In this document: in pieces, positions 26,201 through 37,243 of the stretch
How positions within the stretch are numbered: the stretch's first letter is position 1
Layout of the letters: each line of letters starts with the position of its first letter
Source: Oppiella nova
Taxonomy: Eukaryota > Arthropoda > Arachnida > Sarcoptiformes > Oppiidae
Length of the DNA stretch: 53,960 bases
NCBI GenBank assembly: GCA_905397405.1
Contig: CAJPVJ010000043.1
Location: 1 to 53,960 of the forward strand
Direction: 5' to 3'
Notes under the pieces: generated by a model
Told to the model about the DNA's origin: nothing
Databases searched by the model: none
The model's input: only the letters and a program-made list of their open reading frames with translations
Position numbers and translations under genes: made by a program

Positions 26201-27868
26201 GAAACTCAAATGTGTGCAACTATTACAAAACAAAACAAATTACTTATTGAATACCTAAAACAATTTTGGGAGACTGGACTTATAGAAATTTTTTGTTATA
26301 ACACTGAACAAAAACTGAAACTTACCTTGTTTAACCAAATCCACCAATATAAACTACAAAATTTTCGAACGCCTACAAATTCTGCTTTTTTGGGCATTTA
26401 CTTTTTAAGAGATCATTTTATTGGTACTTACTTTGATGGCAATATCAAATTTGTGCCTGATGCTAACAATGGCAACCATTATATCGACAATTGTATCGCT
26501 TATAAAAACGCGTTTACATTCGGGTCCGAAGCCAAATGCTCTTTAGGAGAAACTTACTGCTCATTCGACATCAAAGACATACTATGGAAGGATTGGGCGG
26601 ACGATTCAGAGCTTCAGAAATACCCATTCAAATGGGTTAAGAAACCACTGCAAGTGTTGATTCAATCTGAAAAGGAGCGGGGTCTTTCTCATAAGCTATT
26701 TATCCAGACATTAGTGGCCTTACAAGTGTTGAACATTAAGCATGCGGCGGAAAAGCTAATGAAAGGGAGCATACGTGTGGCTTTGTTTACGGTACGCACA
26801 GATTATAGGATCAGACAGAGGGCTATACTGAGTGATGTATCAAGAATAGCCGGGTTTGAAAGGGTGCATCTGATTACCGAGATTACAGCCGCGACCGTTG
26901 CCTACGTTATCGATAAAAACCGGGACAGTTTGACTAAAGAGATCATCATGGTATTCTCACTAGATCACGCTCACTGCGATTGCAGCATTATTAAAGTGAG
27001 CAACACTTCCATTGAATATATATCGCATGACAGTGAAACAGTTGATGAGTTACTTAATGTTAGAAGTCAAGAGAGTGGCATTCTAATTGCCATAATCGGT
27101 GATTATATTAACAATCAGCTATCATTGAAAGGGCTGCGAAAAGAGGATTTGTCAAAAATCCTCGTTATTGGTCATTCAGATAGGCTCACAGAGTTTAAGA
27201 ATCATATAATCGAACATTTCTCTTCTAAACGCATACTTTACGATTGCAATCCTAAGGATATTGTGGCCATAGGGACGGCATATTTCGGACAGATATTAGA
27301 GAATAGACTGGATATTGTCGTTATCGAAGATATAATTAAAATGGGGATTAAAATGTACTTGCACATGAATGACGGACGGCCTAAACAACACGAATTAATG
27401 GGACAGAATGTGAGCGTGCAAGAATATTTCAAATCAAAAGAGATTGAGATCAAAGTGCACAAGAACAATTTTCCCATAGCGATGACCATTTTAGAGGGTG
27501 GCGAGCAAATAAAGGTATTCCGAATCGAGAGTCCACCATCATCATGGTGGACAATAGATAAATTTGGGCAAACCCTTCTTATAATGTATCACATGGATAA
27601 GGATACCCTGGACATTCACTTTAGCGCTACTCTCAAACGCAAAATTGGTAGTGATTTTGCAATTAGTTTGGAAGACACGAAATGCAGGATAACCCAAAAA
27701 GATATCAATCACCAAAAGAAGATACTAAATGAGCTTGACATGAATAAGGGTGCAGCTGTAGTTACCAGTAATATGAACGGTAGCGTTGCCAAACTTCCTC
27801 CCCTCTGGAGGATTATCCTCGAATCGGCCCAAAAGGGTACAGTCATCAAGAGTGGTTGTGGAGATTAA
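20248..27868 (+). CDS. Giant pseudo-GTPase / double pseudo-Hsp70 protein (gene B)
   Basis: Three exons (20248-20721, 20781-23478, 24345-27868) join in frame into 2,232 codons including stop. Exon phases and module order match gene A: a degenerate G domain (GPHFEGNT as in A), helices, Hsp70-like module 1 from about residue 807, helices, and Hsp70-like module 2 from about 1736. As in A, the phosphate-binding loops of both Hsp70 modules are lost, and the Hsp70-type NVLFIVPTNY and VKDSAKIA segments survive. The second intron (865 bp) falls in LITG|GD, the same place as in A and C. The C-terminus differs from A: after DINHQKKILNELD it reads an unrelated stretch and stops at 27868, while an A-like C-terminal remnant sits further on (28261-28755). 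B is probably still translated but has a replaced, shorter end. Confidence 0.78.
23934..24062. repeat. ATATG/TTAATAT low-complexity tract in gene B intron 2
   Basis: A run of imperfect short repeats of the type CATATAC, then TATGTTAATAT several times. It is likely replication slippage within an 865-bp intron. No other feature was recognised in that intron. Confidence 0.6.
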
Positions 27869-28260
27869 TATTATATCCCACATACGAATTAATTTAAATA
27901 CACTTAATCTTTTTAATCTTTTGTGAAATTAGACAAAATGCTTAATATCTAGGCTTATTTCTAGAATATTACAATTTTATAAATATAAATAGGTTTATTA
28001 TCTTTAAATATGTTATTTTATATTTCGCCAGACTTAATTAATTTTAAATATACTCTACCAAATAACTGATAATAATATGTTCTTTGATTTATTCCAACTA
28101 TCAAAATAATTATAAAATATTTTTTAATTGGATAGATAACGGCTTATAAAATTGATTTTAACTTGCTTAACTTTTTAAATAACCTTTTCAAGGATTTTGG
28201 ATGACACTCATGTCAAATGTCGGAGGTATGTGAACACGAAAAGTGTTGACCACACTAATC

Positions 28261-28755
28261 GACATTATGCCTATTCTTGCCACAAGTACTGGGAAAGTAT
28301 TACAAACTAGAAATTGTGTGTATAAAAAACCGGTTGAGACGGTTCTACCCCAAAAGGCCTAAATTCAAATAACAAACTTACTAGTTTACATATTTTTAAT
28401 TAGATTAGTGGGATAGACATGTCTTGACCCAACCTAACATATCCTAACCTAAATTAAGTCAAATGACCATTGGTCAGTTAGTTATTCAAGTTTAAACCTT
28501 TTGGGTAAGTCCCGTTGAGATTAATAGGAGGGCAGCGACCGTAAATGAGTTCAGTGCGTTTTGCATCGGTATTCGCGAAAGACTGGACGGTAATAGTGAT
28601 GTCCATCCGATTAAAAAGTCAAAATTTTGGATAAACTCACGAATTGTGAGGATATTGTGAGAAAAGATGGCAAACAATTGAATTCACAAAAGAAGGAGTT
28701 ATTGAAAATGATTGATACGTTTAATTTGGCCGATAAACTGATCCCGAAAAAATAA
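28261..28755 (+). pseudogene. Detached C-terminal remnant of gene B, split by a MITE
   Basis: Skipping the element at 28341-28513, the sequence reads as the counterpart of the gene A C-terminus (A bases about 8530-8836): PILATSTGKV matches SIPSTSSGQV, NEFSAFCIGIRERLDG matches DEFSAFCTGIRNRLDS, and the ends KLIPKK and KLIPA match. It has two lesions: the MITE, and one missing T in the run at 28625-28628, which shifts the frame relative to A. An unaligned stretch of roughly 0.4 kb separates it from the current gene B stop. It is therefore the decayed original end of gene B and not a separate gene. Confidence 0.8.
28341..28513. mobile_element. hAT-like MITE inserted in former gene B coding sequence
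   Basis: A 173-base element starting GGTTCTACCCCAAAAGGCCT and ending CCTTTTGGGTAAGTCCC. Flanks GTTGAGAC (28333-28340) and GTTGAGAT (28514-28521) are a 7/8-matching 8-bp target duplication. The same family, complete, is at 37244-37484, with terminal fragments at 42911-42947 and 43110-43148. Non-coding; it must have been mobilised by a hAT transposase from elsewhere. Confidence 0.85.
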
Positions 28756-29133
28756 ATAAATATTTTATATTATTCAAAATTAATAGAATTTATTTTTATA
28801 TTCTATTAATCATACACTAAATTATTGTTATTTTCAAGGTTTTATTATTATTTATTATTATTTTACTATAATATTCTTAGTAATAATTTTTTAATATAAA
28901 TAAAACCATTGTTAATACATTTTAATTGTACACGATCATTTTTTGTACAGTATATTAAATTTCTTTCGTTTAAAAAATTAATGCCTTTATAATTATCGTT
29001 AAAATATTAAATTATTGATTTTTGTTAATTATTGATTGTTAAATGATTGATTATTAATGTTTGAAATACACATTAAAACAAAAACAGTTTCAGTACTGTA
29101 TGTAGCACGACTGGTTTTCATAGCATTACTTTT
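28756..29133. other. AT-rich spacer after the gene B remnant
   Basis: About 380 bases of A/T-rich sequence with short TTATTATTTATT runs. No coding, RNA or inverted-repeat signal was recognised. Confidence 0.45.
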
Positions 29134-29388
29134 CGGTATTCACTCATTTGATCTACGGGACATTTGAACTACAAATTCAAACACGTTATTTGTGGATGTA
29201 AACATTTTTAATTTAGGTTAGGTTAGGTAATGAATTCACAAATAACATTTAAAAATATATTCGTCCATAAATAACGTAAATATTTAAACGTTCTTTATGA
29301 TTTTTTTTAAAAAGTTTATTTTTTGTTCCTGAGTTGAATGAGGGTAAAAGTCTAATTTTGAATATTTGTGATCAAATGATCCAAGTCC
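29134..29388. mobile_element. Second copy of the 16508-type MITE
   Basis: The left end CATTTGATCTACGGGACATT is near-identical to 16508-16784, and the interior is colinear with it (ACAAATTCAAACACGTTATT, GGTTAGGTTAGG, GAGTTGAATGAGGGTAAAAG). The right terminal repeat is shorter (ATCAAATGATCCAAG). A matching target duplication could not be identified, so the ends are approximate. Confidence 0.75.
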
Positions 29389-29452
29389 CGTTATGGACAG
29401 TAATTACAAACTTTGATCAGTGTTGAAAGGAAGTACAGGCTAAACTCCATAG

Positions 29453-29746
29453 CGAATTGAGCTACGAAAAGTGAGCAAGCTAATAGATGTACCGGGTGAT
29501 GACATATCGGAGTTATGCCAACTGCACTGGACGGATGAGAAAGTGACTGAACTGGACGGGGTGGTCAGAGCCTTGGCGTCCGATGGCGGATTGACAAACA
29601 TATACTACCAGGTCTATAAGTTTCGAATTGACCTACAAGCTGTGGCCGATTTAAATAATCCTGATGAGGTTGAACTTAAGGAATTTCGATCAAAGATTAC
29701 AATTGTAATTGACAAGGTTGAAACACCTCATGATTTTGGTTTGTAA
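29453..29746 (+). CDS. Unrecognised 97-codon open frame, probably a captured exon
   Basis: An open frame from after an in-frame TAG (29450) to a TAA at 29746. Its G+C content and codon use stand out from the AT-rich DNA on both sides, and it has no good start codon (the first candidates are GTG/TTG), so it looks like an exon or gene fragment. The protein is acidic and mostly helical in appearance, with an EL/DL-rich C-terminal half (DLQAVADLNNPDEVELKEF). I recognise no domain. It lies directly after a MITE copy and before the 3' end of gene F on the other strand. It could be a relic of another host gene moved here with the element, or a terminal exon of something now lost. Confidence 0.35.
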   Translation, partial: RIELRKVSKLIDVPGDDISELCQLHWTDEKVTELDGVVRALASDGGLTNIYYQVYKFRIDLQAVADLNNPDEVELKEFRSKITIVIDKVETPHDFGL

Positions 29747-29814
29747 AACGTAATTGCAGAAAGGTTTTCAAGTATAGAAATATTACACATAAAACACTAA
29801 ATATTAAATATTAA

Positions 29815-32800
29815 TTATAATGTTCTTCGTACCTCATCCAAACGTTTGTGATAACTATCTATTTCTTGAACTGTCGGATTTCTAATAGTTACCAAAAAAT
29901 CTTCAAAATCTGCTAAATTATTTAGCTGTGTGTTTTTATCAATCTCGGACAATTTTGATGCTCTAATATACCTTTTCACTTTGATATATTCTAACGATAA
30001 AATACGTATTTTGACTTTCATTTCCTCGGTAATGAACTGGAACCGAGAGATATTTAATTGGTAATGTTGAAATAAACTTTCATGAAGGTCGGTTTCAATT
30101 ATAAAAGGCTCTTGATTATTGTGGTGTAATGCAGCAAAAGTGTTACCCTGAACGAGCTCGTTAAATTTGCTATCAGTAAGTGGCACCGTTGGGTCTGGTC
30201 CTTCACTCATTAGTTTATTGTATTGTAAATTATTAAATAACTTTTGTCTCCGAAATTCCATCACTATATTATTGGATAATTTGCAAATTATAAATTATTT
30301 AATATAAATAGCTTATTTATCCATTCAAGTTAATCAAACGTAAATATTAGCAAATAAATATCAATTGCTTATTTGTGTTACTGGGGAACCGGTCAATTGA
30401 TCTAAAAAAAAATTGACCTTAAGGACTTGTCAGGACAGGAACCAAGGTTTTTTATTTTACTTAAGTTTTCTCAAAGTGACGCAGGACATTGAATGAATGA
30501 CAAATGTGAAAATAATTTGAATATTATTAGTAAGGTTGTAGAATAATTTAAGTTTATATAAACAATGTACCAGTATATGCATTTATTACAATATAACGGC
30601 TTTGAATAAATTGAATGTTTTTTTCACAATTGAATAATGATTTTAGAGATTAACAATATTTGATACTTTAAATATTATAATTATTTTAATTTGATGGACT
30701 TTTCTTGAAAAAATCTTTTATTTTTAAAATTTCAACGTATCTCCCTTGAGTATCATAAATTTCTTGGGTGATTAAACAAGCATATGACGTATACAATAAA
30801 TTCCTGGAGAGAAACCTTGTGATACTCAAGGGTAATACGTTGAAAAATAAGATATAAACCAAAATGAGACTGTTCAAAATTTTCAAACGTTATTTGTGGC
30901 TAAGATTATTTTTAGGAAATTATTCTTTGAATTTTTACCCACAAAAATTATATTAAAAACTTACAAGTCCATAAATAATGGGGATAATTGGGGACGTAAT
31001 TCATGAATTGTTTTCTAAAAAGTTTATTTTTCGATCCTAAGTTGAATGAAGGCAAAAGTGTAATTTTTAAAAAGTCAATTTAACTTTATATCAATTTGTG
31101 AATATTAGATAAATTGGTTATTAGGTCATGGTCATTGTCAATTGGTCAAATTTAAATCTATTTTAGATAAATAAACCCGCATCAGCAGTGTGACCAGATC
31201 CAAAATCGAAAAAACTTGTATTTTTGAATAAATTCTTCAAAAAATACTTGACAAATACTTGACAAGTTTTTTTTTGCAAGAATACAATTAAACTATGCGT
31301 TTATAATAGTTATAACACTATTTAATATGACATTAACTTAAAATTATGCTCAAATAAAGTATTTTAAATGTATTAAGTTAGAAACTCAACTTGTGAAATT
31401 AAACTACCTGTAATTGGGAAAATATTCCTTTTAAAATTGTTTTAGTTTTCTTTAATTAAGTACCATTTCCCCAATTTAAAATTTATCATCAATTGGTACT
31501 TTATTTTAAACATCAATACTTGCCAAATTAATTACAAGTATAAATCTGGACAATAGAGATGATTTATGTATACTTTATTATTAACAAAATTAATCTAACT
31601 ATCAAAAAACTAAACAGAAGTTCATTATATTCTATGTTTTTCAAGTTACTTATAAAAATTAAAATTTAATATAAGAATATTACAATATTATTCATGTTAT
31701 TTTGCTATTTGGTCGCGATTTTACATAATATCATTAAAATAAAATACTTGACATTATAATGTCAAGAATTACCCCTTGCCTTGTCACTTGACCAACACCC
31801 CAAATACTTGATTGTCAAGTCAAATACTTGGTATCTGGTCACACTGCGCATCAGTATTACCATAATTCATATAGATATGAATTAAAAGTGGATACCAGTG
31901 TAGAAAGGGTTTTAAAATTTAATTCATATATGACAAGACTGTTAGTTATCTTTATAAACATTCAAGTATTAATATTACTGTTAAGAAAATAAAACTATTA
32001 AGCATTATATTTTTTAAAGTTTTTCAAGGCTAGTTTTTCACTTTTCGCACACATTGGCTCCCGTATCTTTAGACTTGTATTACTGTATAATTTTATTAGA
32101 AATATAAAAGTAAAAAAATAATTACATTTATCTGTATGTCCATTACTGGTGGCCAATACACTAATGTTATATCTCCCGGAACCGCAATAATCGGTAAAAT
32201 AGTTGTAATAATAACCGCTCGTATGGTGGCGATTTAACTGCAATTCCATCTGTGTCATAGTTGGACTACCTATTGTTGCCGTCACCACAGCCCCGAAAAC
32301 AGGTTCATCCGCTTTATGGAGACGACACACGATTATTGGTGGAAAGTCGACGTCCGGTTCCCTTATGCATACGTTCAGAACAATGGCACTGTTATATCTC
32401 GGTTTACTTTCTATGATTACCAAGGCCTTGATAGCCTTGTAGACATTATGCTGTTTGGACAGTCGTAATCGTAAGTGACCCGGCTCACAATTGGGGAATT
32501 TTAAGCTAGCACGTTTTATGTTCAAATCCATAACTAACTGCCCACTCGCTGTGTCATATATGCGACCGGATGGGGATGTGATCCTAATTTCCAGCATATT
32601 GATATCTTGCGATTTTACCTATGATGTTTAACTAGGTTATTAATTGAAAAATGTTTTGAAACAAGTAATTTTAAAATTATGTTTAAATAAGTGACTAGGT
32701 TCACGATGAATCAATTATCATATACAGGTATATTATTAATCAATTGTAAAATAAATAAAGGCAATAGATGGACATGCCCACACTACCTTTATTGTAGTGT

Positions 32801-33058
32801 CATTACCAATACCAGGGTCAATGGGAATGTCCATAACATGATTGTCTTGGTTAATGTCCATAACAATTATACCATTAAAAATCGAGATAATGACCACTTC
32901 AGTCATTTCTGTAGAGTTCATTATCGTTTTAATTGAGGTGTCAATAACCCGCGTCACCATCTCACGATTATCAAAATTCACATCACTTAGATTATTTAAA
33001 CTACCACCAGTGCTATTATCCGGGCGTCCAATGTGTTTATCTGCTTCGCTGTCGGCTT
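29815..33058 (-). CDS. CLCA-like protein lacking the vWA domain (gene F)
   Basis: Minus-strand exons 33058-32787, 32618-32126 and 30263-29815 join with GT..AG introns and phases like gene E. The first exon starts at a splice acceptor (CTTAG|AA), and its left part aligns with the segment of E just after the vWA (GGRVYNPGRVDPNNKEM region). No vWA exon or start codon exists before the kinase gene begins about 400 bases away, so the N-terminus has been lost or is elsewhere. The middle exon has the CLCA-type ITSPSGRIYD and a YYYNYFTDYCGSGRYNISVL stretch in frame. The tail exon ends EIDSYHKRLDEVRRTL, matching EVIDSYQRRLDDINSKL in E. It has an extra intron that E lacks (32786-32619) and a 1.86-kb last intron full of mobile elements. 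Frames are intact, so it may be expressed as a truncated protein; it could equally be a young pseudogene. Confidence 0.6.
30460..31080. repeat. Dispersed repeat copy 1 (gene F intron)
   Basis: Similar over about 600 bases to 36085-36670: both carry AGGACATTGAATG/AAG, GTTGTAGAATAATTTAAG, ATATAAACAATGTA and TTCCTAAGTTGAATGA-type segments. The TTCAAACGTTATTTGTGG and GTTGAATGAAGG parts resemble the 16508 MITE family, so this is probably an older, larger relative. It includes a 150-base hairpin (TTTCAACGTAT near 30732 against ATACGTTGAAA near 30834). Non-coding. Confidence 0.65.
31187..31846. mobile_element. 660-bp hAT-like non-autonomous element
   Basis: The ends are CAGTGTGACCAGAT and ATCTGGTCACACTG, perfect 14-base inverted repeats starting with the CAGTG seen in many hAT elements. 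The flanks are exact 8-bp copies of CGCATCAG (31179-31186 and 31847-31854). The interior has repeated AAATACTTGACAA motifs near both ends and no open frame. It sits inside the long last intron of gene F. Insertion looks recent, since ends and duplication are unbroken. Confidence 0.9.
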
Positions 33059-33473
33059 CTAAGTATTATAGTAAATGATATTTGTTATTAGACTTAGACA
33101 ACAATTAAATATTGTTAAAAAATTAAATATTAATAATTAAGAAAATACTTTTCATAGGCTGTATTATAGACATATTGGGTAAATGTATCATATATTTATA
33201 ATAAAATTTAACGATATAATATTAGTCGTCAATTTACTGTTACACTCTAATATGAAACAATAAATAAGAAATCTAATACGCTTCATAGTTTTTATCATTA
33301 TCTCTGGTTTCTATGAGAATATTAACATTAAACGAAAGAATTTTATTAACACAGATTAAAGGATATAAGTATTTTGTGTCGGTTGTAGTGTTGTAACGTA
33401 TTGAATTTATAATAAAATATTTTTAAATCTTTACTAACTTATGAAATATAAATTATAAAAATTATATTCAACA
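33059..33473. promoter_or_regulatory. Short divergent region between genes F and H
   Basis: About 415 bases between the surviving 5' end of gene F (minus) and the ATG of kinase gene H (plus). AT-rich, non-coding. It is shorter than the equivalent regions before A and B, and the vWA exon expected on the minus strand is missing, consistent with a deletion here. It must contain the gene H promoter. Confidence 0.45.
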
Positions 33474-35775
33474 ATGAATGAACAAGAATCAAGTTCAAGT
33501 AATAATGGTAGTAATGATCAATTAAATTTTCAAGTTAAATATAATGTAATTGAACCAATTGGTAAAGGTGCATACGGTGAAGTTTATAAAGTTTCCAATA
33601 ATTTTGGCAATATATTCGCAATTAAAAAGATTTTAAATAAAAGTAAGAGCTAATATAAATTTGTTGATAAGTGTGAAATTTATTTATATTATACCTAAAA
33701 CACAATCTGCCATTTTAAATAGATGTACGTGAAAGCGAATTGAGAATTTTATCATCATTAGACAATGACTATGTAGTAAAATATTACGATAGCTTCACTG
33801 ATAATACATTTACGTACATACGCATGGACTATTGTACGCATGATTTAAAAAAGATTTTTCAACTTAAAAGTGACATTTTACAAAATACCCTTGTCAGCAG
33901 TATGTTTTTAAAATTTTTTGATTTTTATATTTCAAATGAAATTTGCAATGAGTTGTTATTGGGCATTGAGTATTTGCACACTTTACCTACGCCGATTGTT
34001 CATCGCGATTTAAAGCCATTAAACATTTTATTTAATGAAAACGCTATTAGTAATTTTTGTAAGATTTGTGATTTCGGACTAGCATTTATATATGATGAGA
34101 ATGAGAACATAACACGAACAAAAGGTGCAGGGACATTTAAATACATGTCCCCCGAGGCAGTAACTGGAAGATTTACTACGAAATCGGATATTTATAGTTT
34201 GGGTCAAATTTATTTGGAATTATTTGGCCTTGAAAGGTGAGTTATACATTCTAAATCGCATATATAATACAATATATTCAAAATGATATATTGATAAAAT
34301 ATTAATCATAATTTTTAATATTATTAAGCGAAATACTAAACTTAAAAGATACGTGAGTTTGTTTTGAGATCCGATGTCTGATCCAGAAATTGATGTATTT
34401 GTGCATGCACAAAAAAACTAAAGTAAATTTATAAATATGATAGAAAAAGGTCAATCTGAACTAAATAAACATATCTGCATTAGTAATTTAAATTTTATTA
34501 CTTTTATTTTAATGTGTTTGTTCATTAATAACTTATATGGGCAATATGAGCTGTTAAATCCCAATCAAGCTTTCTAATAATTCTATTAATTCTTATAATT
34601 TTGTTTTAACTATAATATTACTACTTCAGTTTTATGTTATGATTTTATTTTGTTATAAGAAATAACTAGCCCGATGCAGTACAATTCATCGAAACTGGAC
34701 CAGACACGTGTTAGGATTAAAACCAGGAACTTTAGTATCTGTTTTAAATACTTTTAAATAAAGGACATAATATGAGCAATTTAATTTTGAAAGGATCTCT
34801 AAATAATTTATTCTGTTAATCCTAAGTCTAAAATTTTTTTAAAAATGAATTAAAAATAATGCGAGTGTTTAAATAAATTAGAATCAAAGTAGCACTGCTA
34901 CTGCTACTGTCACCCCTGTATTGTATAAGATTAATCAAAAAAGCCCAGGGGGTTTTTGCTCGCATTTCTGTTTCTTGAGAAATCAATTTTGTGAAAGGAT
35001 TTTAAACTTTCATTTAATTGTGTTCTTTTGACATACTAACCACCCTGGTGACAAGTATTTCAATAAAAATTTTGAAAAAACGCGAATGTCATAGTCTCCG
35101 GTCACATTATAGTAGCAGGGTAAAATCTAAAATATAAACATTAAAGCCGAAACTATAAGCTTTCATTTAATCTATAACCACCTTGCTAAATAACGACCCT
35201 CAAAATGAAACATAGAAATATAGAATTTAACACTTTTTTAATTAGAAGGGAGCAATTAAAAATTATAGCTTAACATTTTGAATGTTATCAATGTTATAGC
35301 TAATTGTTTTGCCACTTATATTAATATAGCTATACAAAATTTTACTTATACATATTAATTCATTCATGTTCTTTTGTGTTCATTATATTTTAGATATAGC
35401 AATTTTACTGAAAATTTAAAAGGATTATCAATAATTAAATCCTTAACTTCTGAAATGCTCAATTATATTTTCGATTAACGACCAACGGCTACAGAGATAA
35501 AATTTCGCATGAAAAATATTAGTGTTAATAAATATGATTTCAATGATTATTTACAGTTGGCCCCAATTGATCAAGTCATTATGGACAGTAATAAGTGTTT
35601 GTTTAAATTTTTTGGTGCAAAACTTTATTCAATTGACAATAAAGACACCGATATAATCTCACTATTTGAAATTGACCACGATCAAGGATACACAAATCAT
35701 AATGCTCATGAGGATGATGAATTTTATTCAAACATATTTGATGGGTGTATAAATATTCAGTGTATTTTAAAATAG
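33474..35775 (+). CDS. eIF2alpha-kinase-like protein kinase, 5' part of gene H (in-frame stop)
   Basis: Exons 33474-33642, 33723-34236 and 35394 onward join in frame. The domain starts about 24 residues in: glycine loop GKGAYGEV, Lys51 in FAIKK, a helix-C Glu, HRDLKPLN (His150, Asp152, Asn157), CDFG (Asp173), YMSPEA and DIYSLGQIYLELF, so all catalytic residues are present. The KYYDSF and IRMDYC segments recall the PEK/eIF2alpha kinase group, although the match is weaker than for the gene C kinase. A TAA at 35476-35478 (codon 256) interrupts the last subdomain: FD-stop-RPTATE, where the invariant Arg follows immediately. Reading continues open past it to 35775, and a plausible donor at 35747 would link to the Hsp70-like exons downstream (phase 1). 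As it stands the product would be a 255-residue kinase missing its final helices, or it is translated by readthrough, or the gene is dying. Confidence 0.7.
34237..35393 (+). other. Intron 2 of gene H
   Basis: 1,157 bases between donor AG|GTGAGT and acceptor TTTTAG|ATA. AT-rich, with one slightly G+C-richer patch around 34900 (CACTGCTACTGCTACTGTCA). No gene, MITE or RNA was recognised. Confidence 0.55.
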
Positions 35776-35860
35776 ATAGCCGACAAACATGACATAATTT
35801 CTCTATGAAAGATAAATTATTAAGATTAAAAAGTATTTAAAGTGTAGATAAATAGTCAAG
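35753..35860. repeat. Left arm of inverted repeat bounding gene H intron 3
   Basis: GTGTATTTTAAAATAGATAG and about 80 further bases are repeated in reverse complement, with mismatches, at 37605-37695. The two arms lie just inside the proposed intron between the kinase and Hsp70-like parts of gene H and enclose about 1.7 kb of repeats. No matching target duplication was found, so it may be an element pair or an inverted duplication. Confidence 0.6.
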
Positions 35861-36084
35861 GTACTAATTATGGAATGTATATTTTTTTGTATCTAAACCC
35901 CAGGTGTTAAATAAATCCAAAATCATTTTAGCTATTATTTTAAAATATTGAACTCAATATATTGAATAAAAATCTAGATTAAATCTGAATGGTCATAAAT
36001 GAAATGGGATAAATAAAACGAAAGGATAGTTCATATCTTTAAAGGAGGTGTCAAGACAATGCAACAATAAATTTTATCTTATTC

Positions 36085-36670
36085 GCGTGTTCTTAGATTG
36101 ATGTAGGACATTGAAAGAAAGATAAATATGAAAATAATTTTAATATTATAAGTAATGTTGTAGAATAATTTAAGTTAATATAAACAATGTATGGTATATG
36201 CATTAATTACTATAAAACGACTTTGAATTTTTTCTTCACAATTATATAACTCTTGAAAAGCTTATAAATTATATACTTTAAATTTTATAATTATTTTAAA
36301 TTGATAGAATTTTCTCTAGAAAAAATCTTGAATTTTTAAAATGTCAACGTATTGCCCTTGAATGGCTGAAGATAACTTTTATGATTTAAGAAGCATATGA
36401 TTTATTAAGTAAATTACCAAAGAGGAACCTTCCGCCTTCCAAAGGCGATACCCTAAAAATTAAGACAAGCCAAAATTATCATACTTAAAATTTTCAAACA
36501 CGTTATTTATGGATAAAATTATTTTTAAGATTATTCTTTGAATTCTGATTCCAAAGTCTATTAATAACGGAGATATATGAAGCCGTAATTTATGAATTTT
36601 TTTAATAAGTTTTATTTTTCGTTCCTAAGTTGAATGAAGACAAAAGTATAATTTTAAAAAATTCAATTAT
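36085..36670. repeat. Dispersed repeat copy 2 (gene H intron 3)
   Basis: The counterpart of 30460-31080 in the same orientation. The internal hairpin is eroded, but GTTGTAGAATAATTTAAGTT and ATATAAACAATGTA segments and the GTTGAATGAAGACAAAAG end are shared. Confidence 0.65.
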
Positions 36671-36834
36671 ATCAACGTAATATGTTTATAGATATAAAAC
36701 TTATGAACGTTATTTGATTTAAAATTGAAAGGGTAATCATTTAAATATATTTTAATCAATAAATAACGAAATTTTTTTAAAACCTCGATATCTCCTTTGG
36801 TAAAGAATTTACGATAACTGTTAATAAATTATTA

Positions 36835-37099
36835 CATTAGACTGCTTTCAATCAAAGTTAATATCCATCTCGTCTGCTGAATTTCATAGTCCAACTCTAA
36901 CCCACAGCTGACATACAATTATAAACACTTGCATATTACAAAAATGTTAAATATTTGTTTAACATAAAACGTTTAATAAATATTTAACATTTTTGTAATA
37001 TGTAAGTGGTTATAACTGTGTGTCAGCTGTGGGTTAGAGTTGGACTATGAAATTCAGCAGACGACAGGGATATTAACTTGGATTGAAAGCAGTCTAATG
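36835..37099. mobile_element. Fold-back element with TA flanks (Tc1/mariner-type MITE)
   Basis: 265 bases forming an almost complete palindrome. Arms of more than 110 bases start CATTAGACTGCTTTCAATC and end in the complement, with CAACTCTAACCCACAGCTGA inside. TA dinucleotides flank both ends, as expected for Tc1/mariner-type insertion. No coding capacity. Confidence 0.8.
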
Positions 37100-37243
37100 T
37101 ATTCATTTAGAAATATAATTTTAAAAATAAATTCTATATGATTTTTTGAGCTAAAAATGATATAAAATGTTTCAAATAATCTAATTTTGCTATCAAATAG
37201 ATAATTAAATAACCAATTCTATTATTAGTTATCATTTTCTAAT

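Noticed and set aside
32691-33078. Two short plus-strand frames opposite gene F
   Set aside because: They are antisense to the CLCA-like exons and have no domain or splice context.
35509-35775. A separate 88-codon gene
   Set aside because: It is in frame with the kinase exon across the TAA at 35476 and encodes the end of the kinase domain plus a linker.
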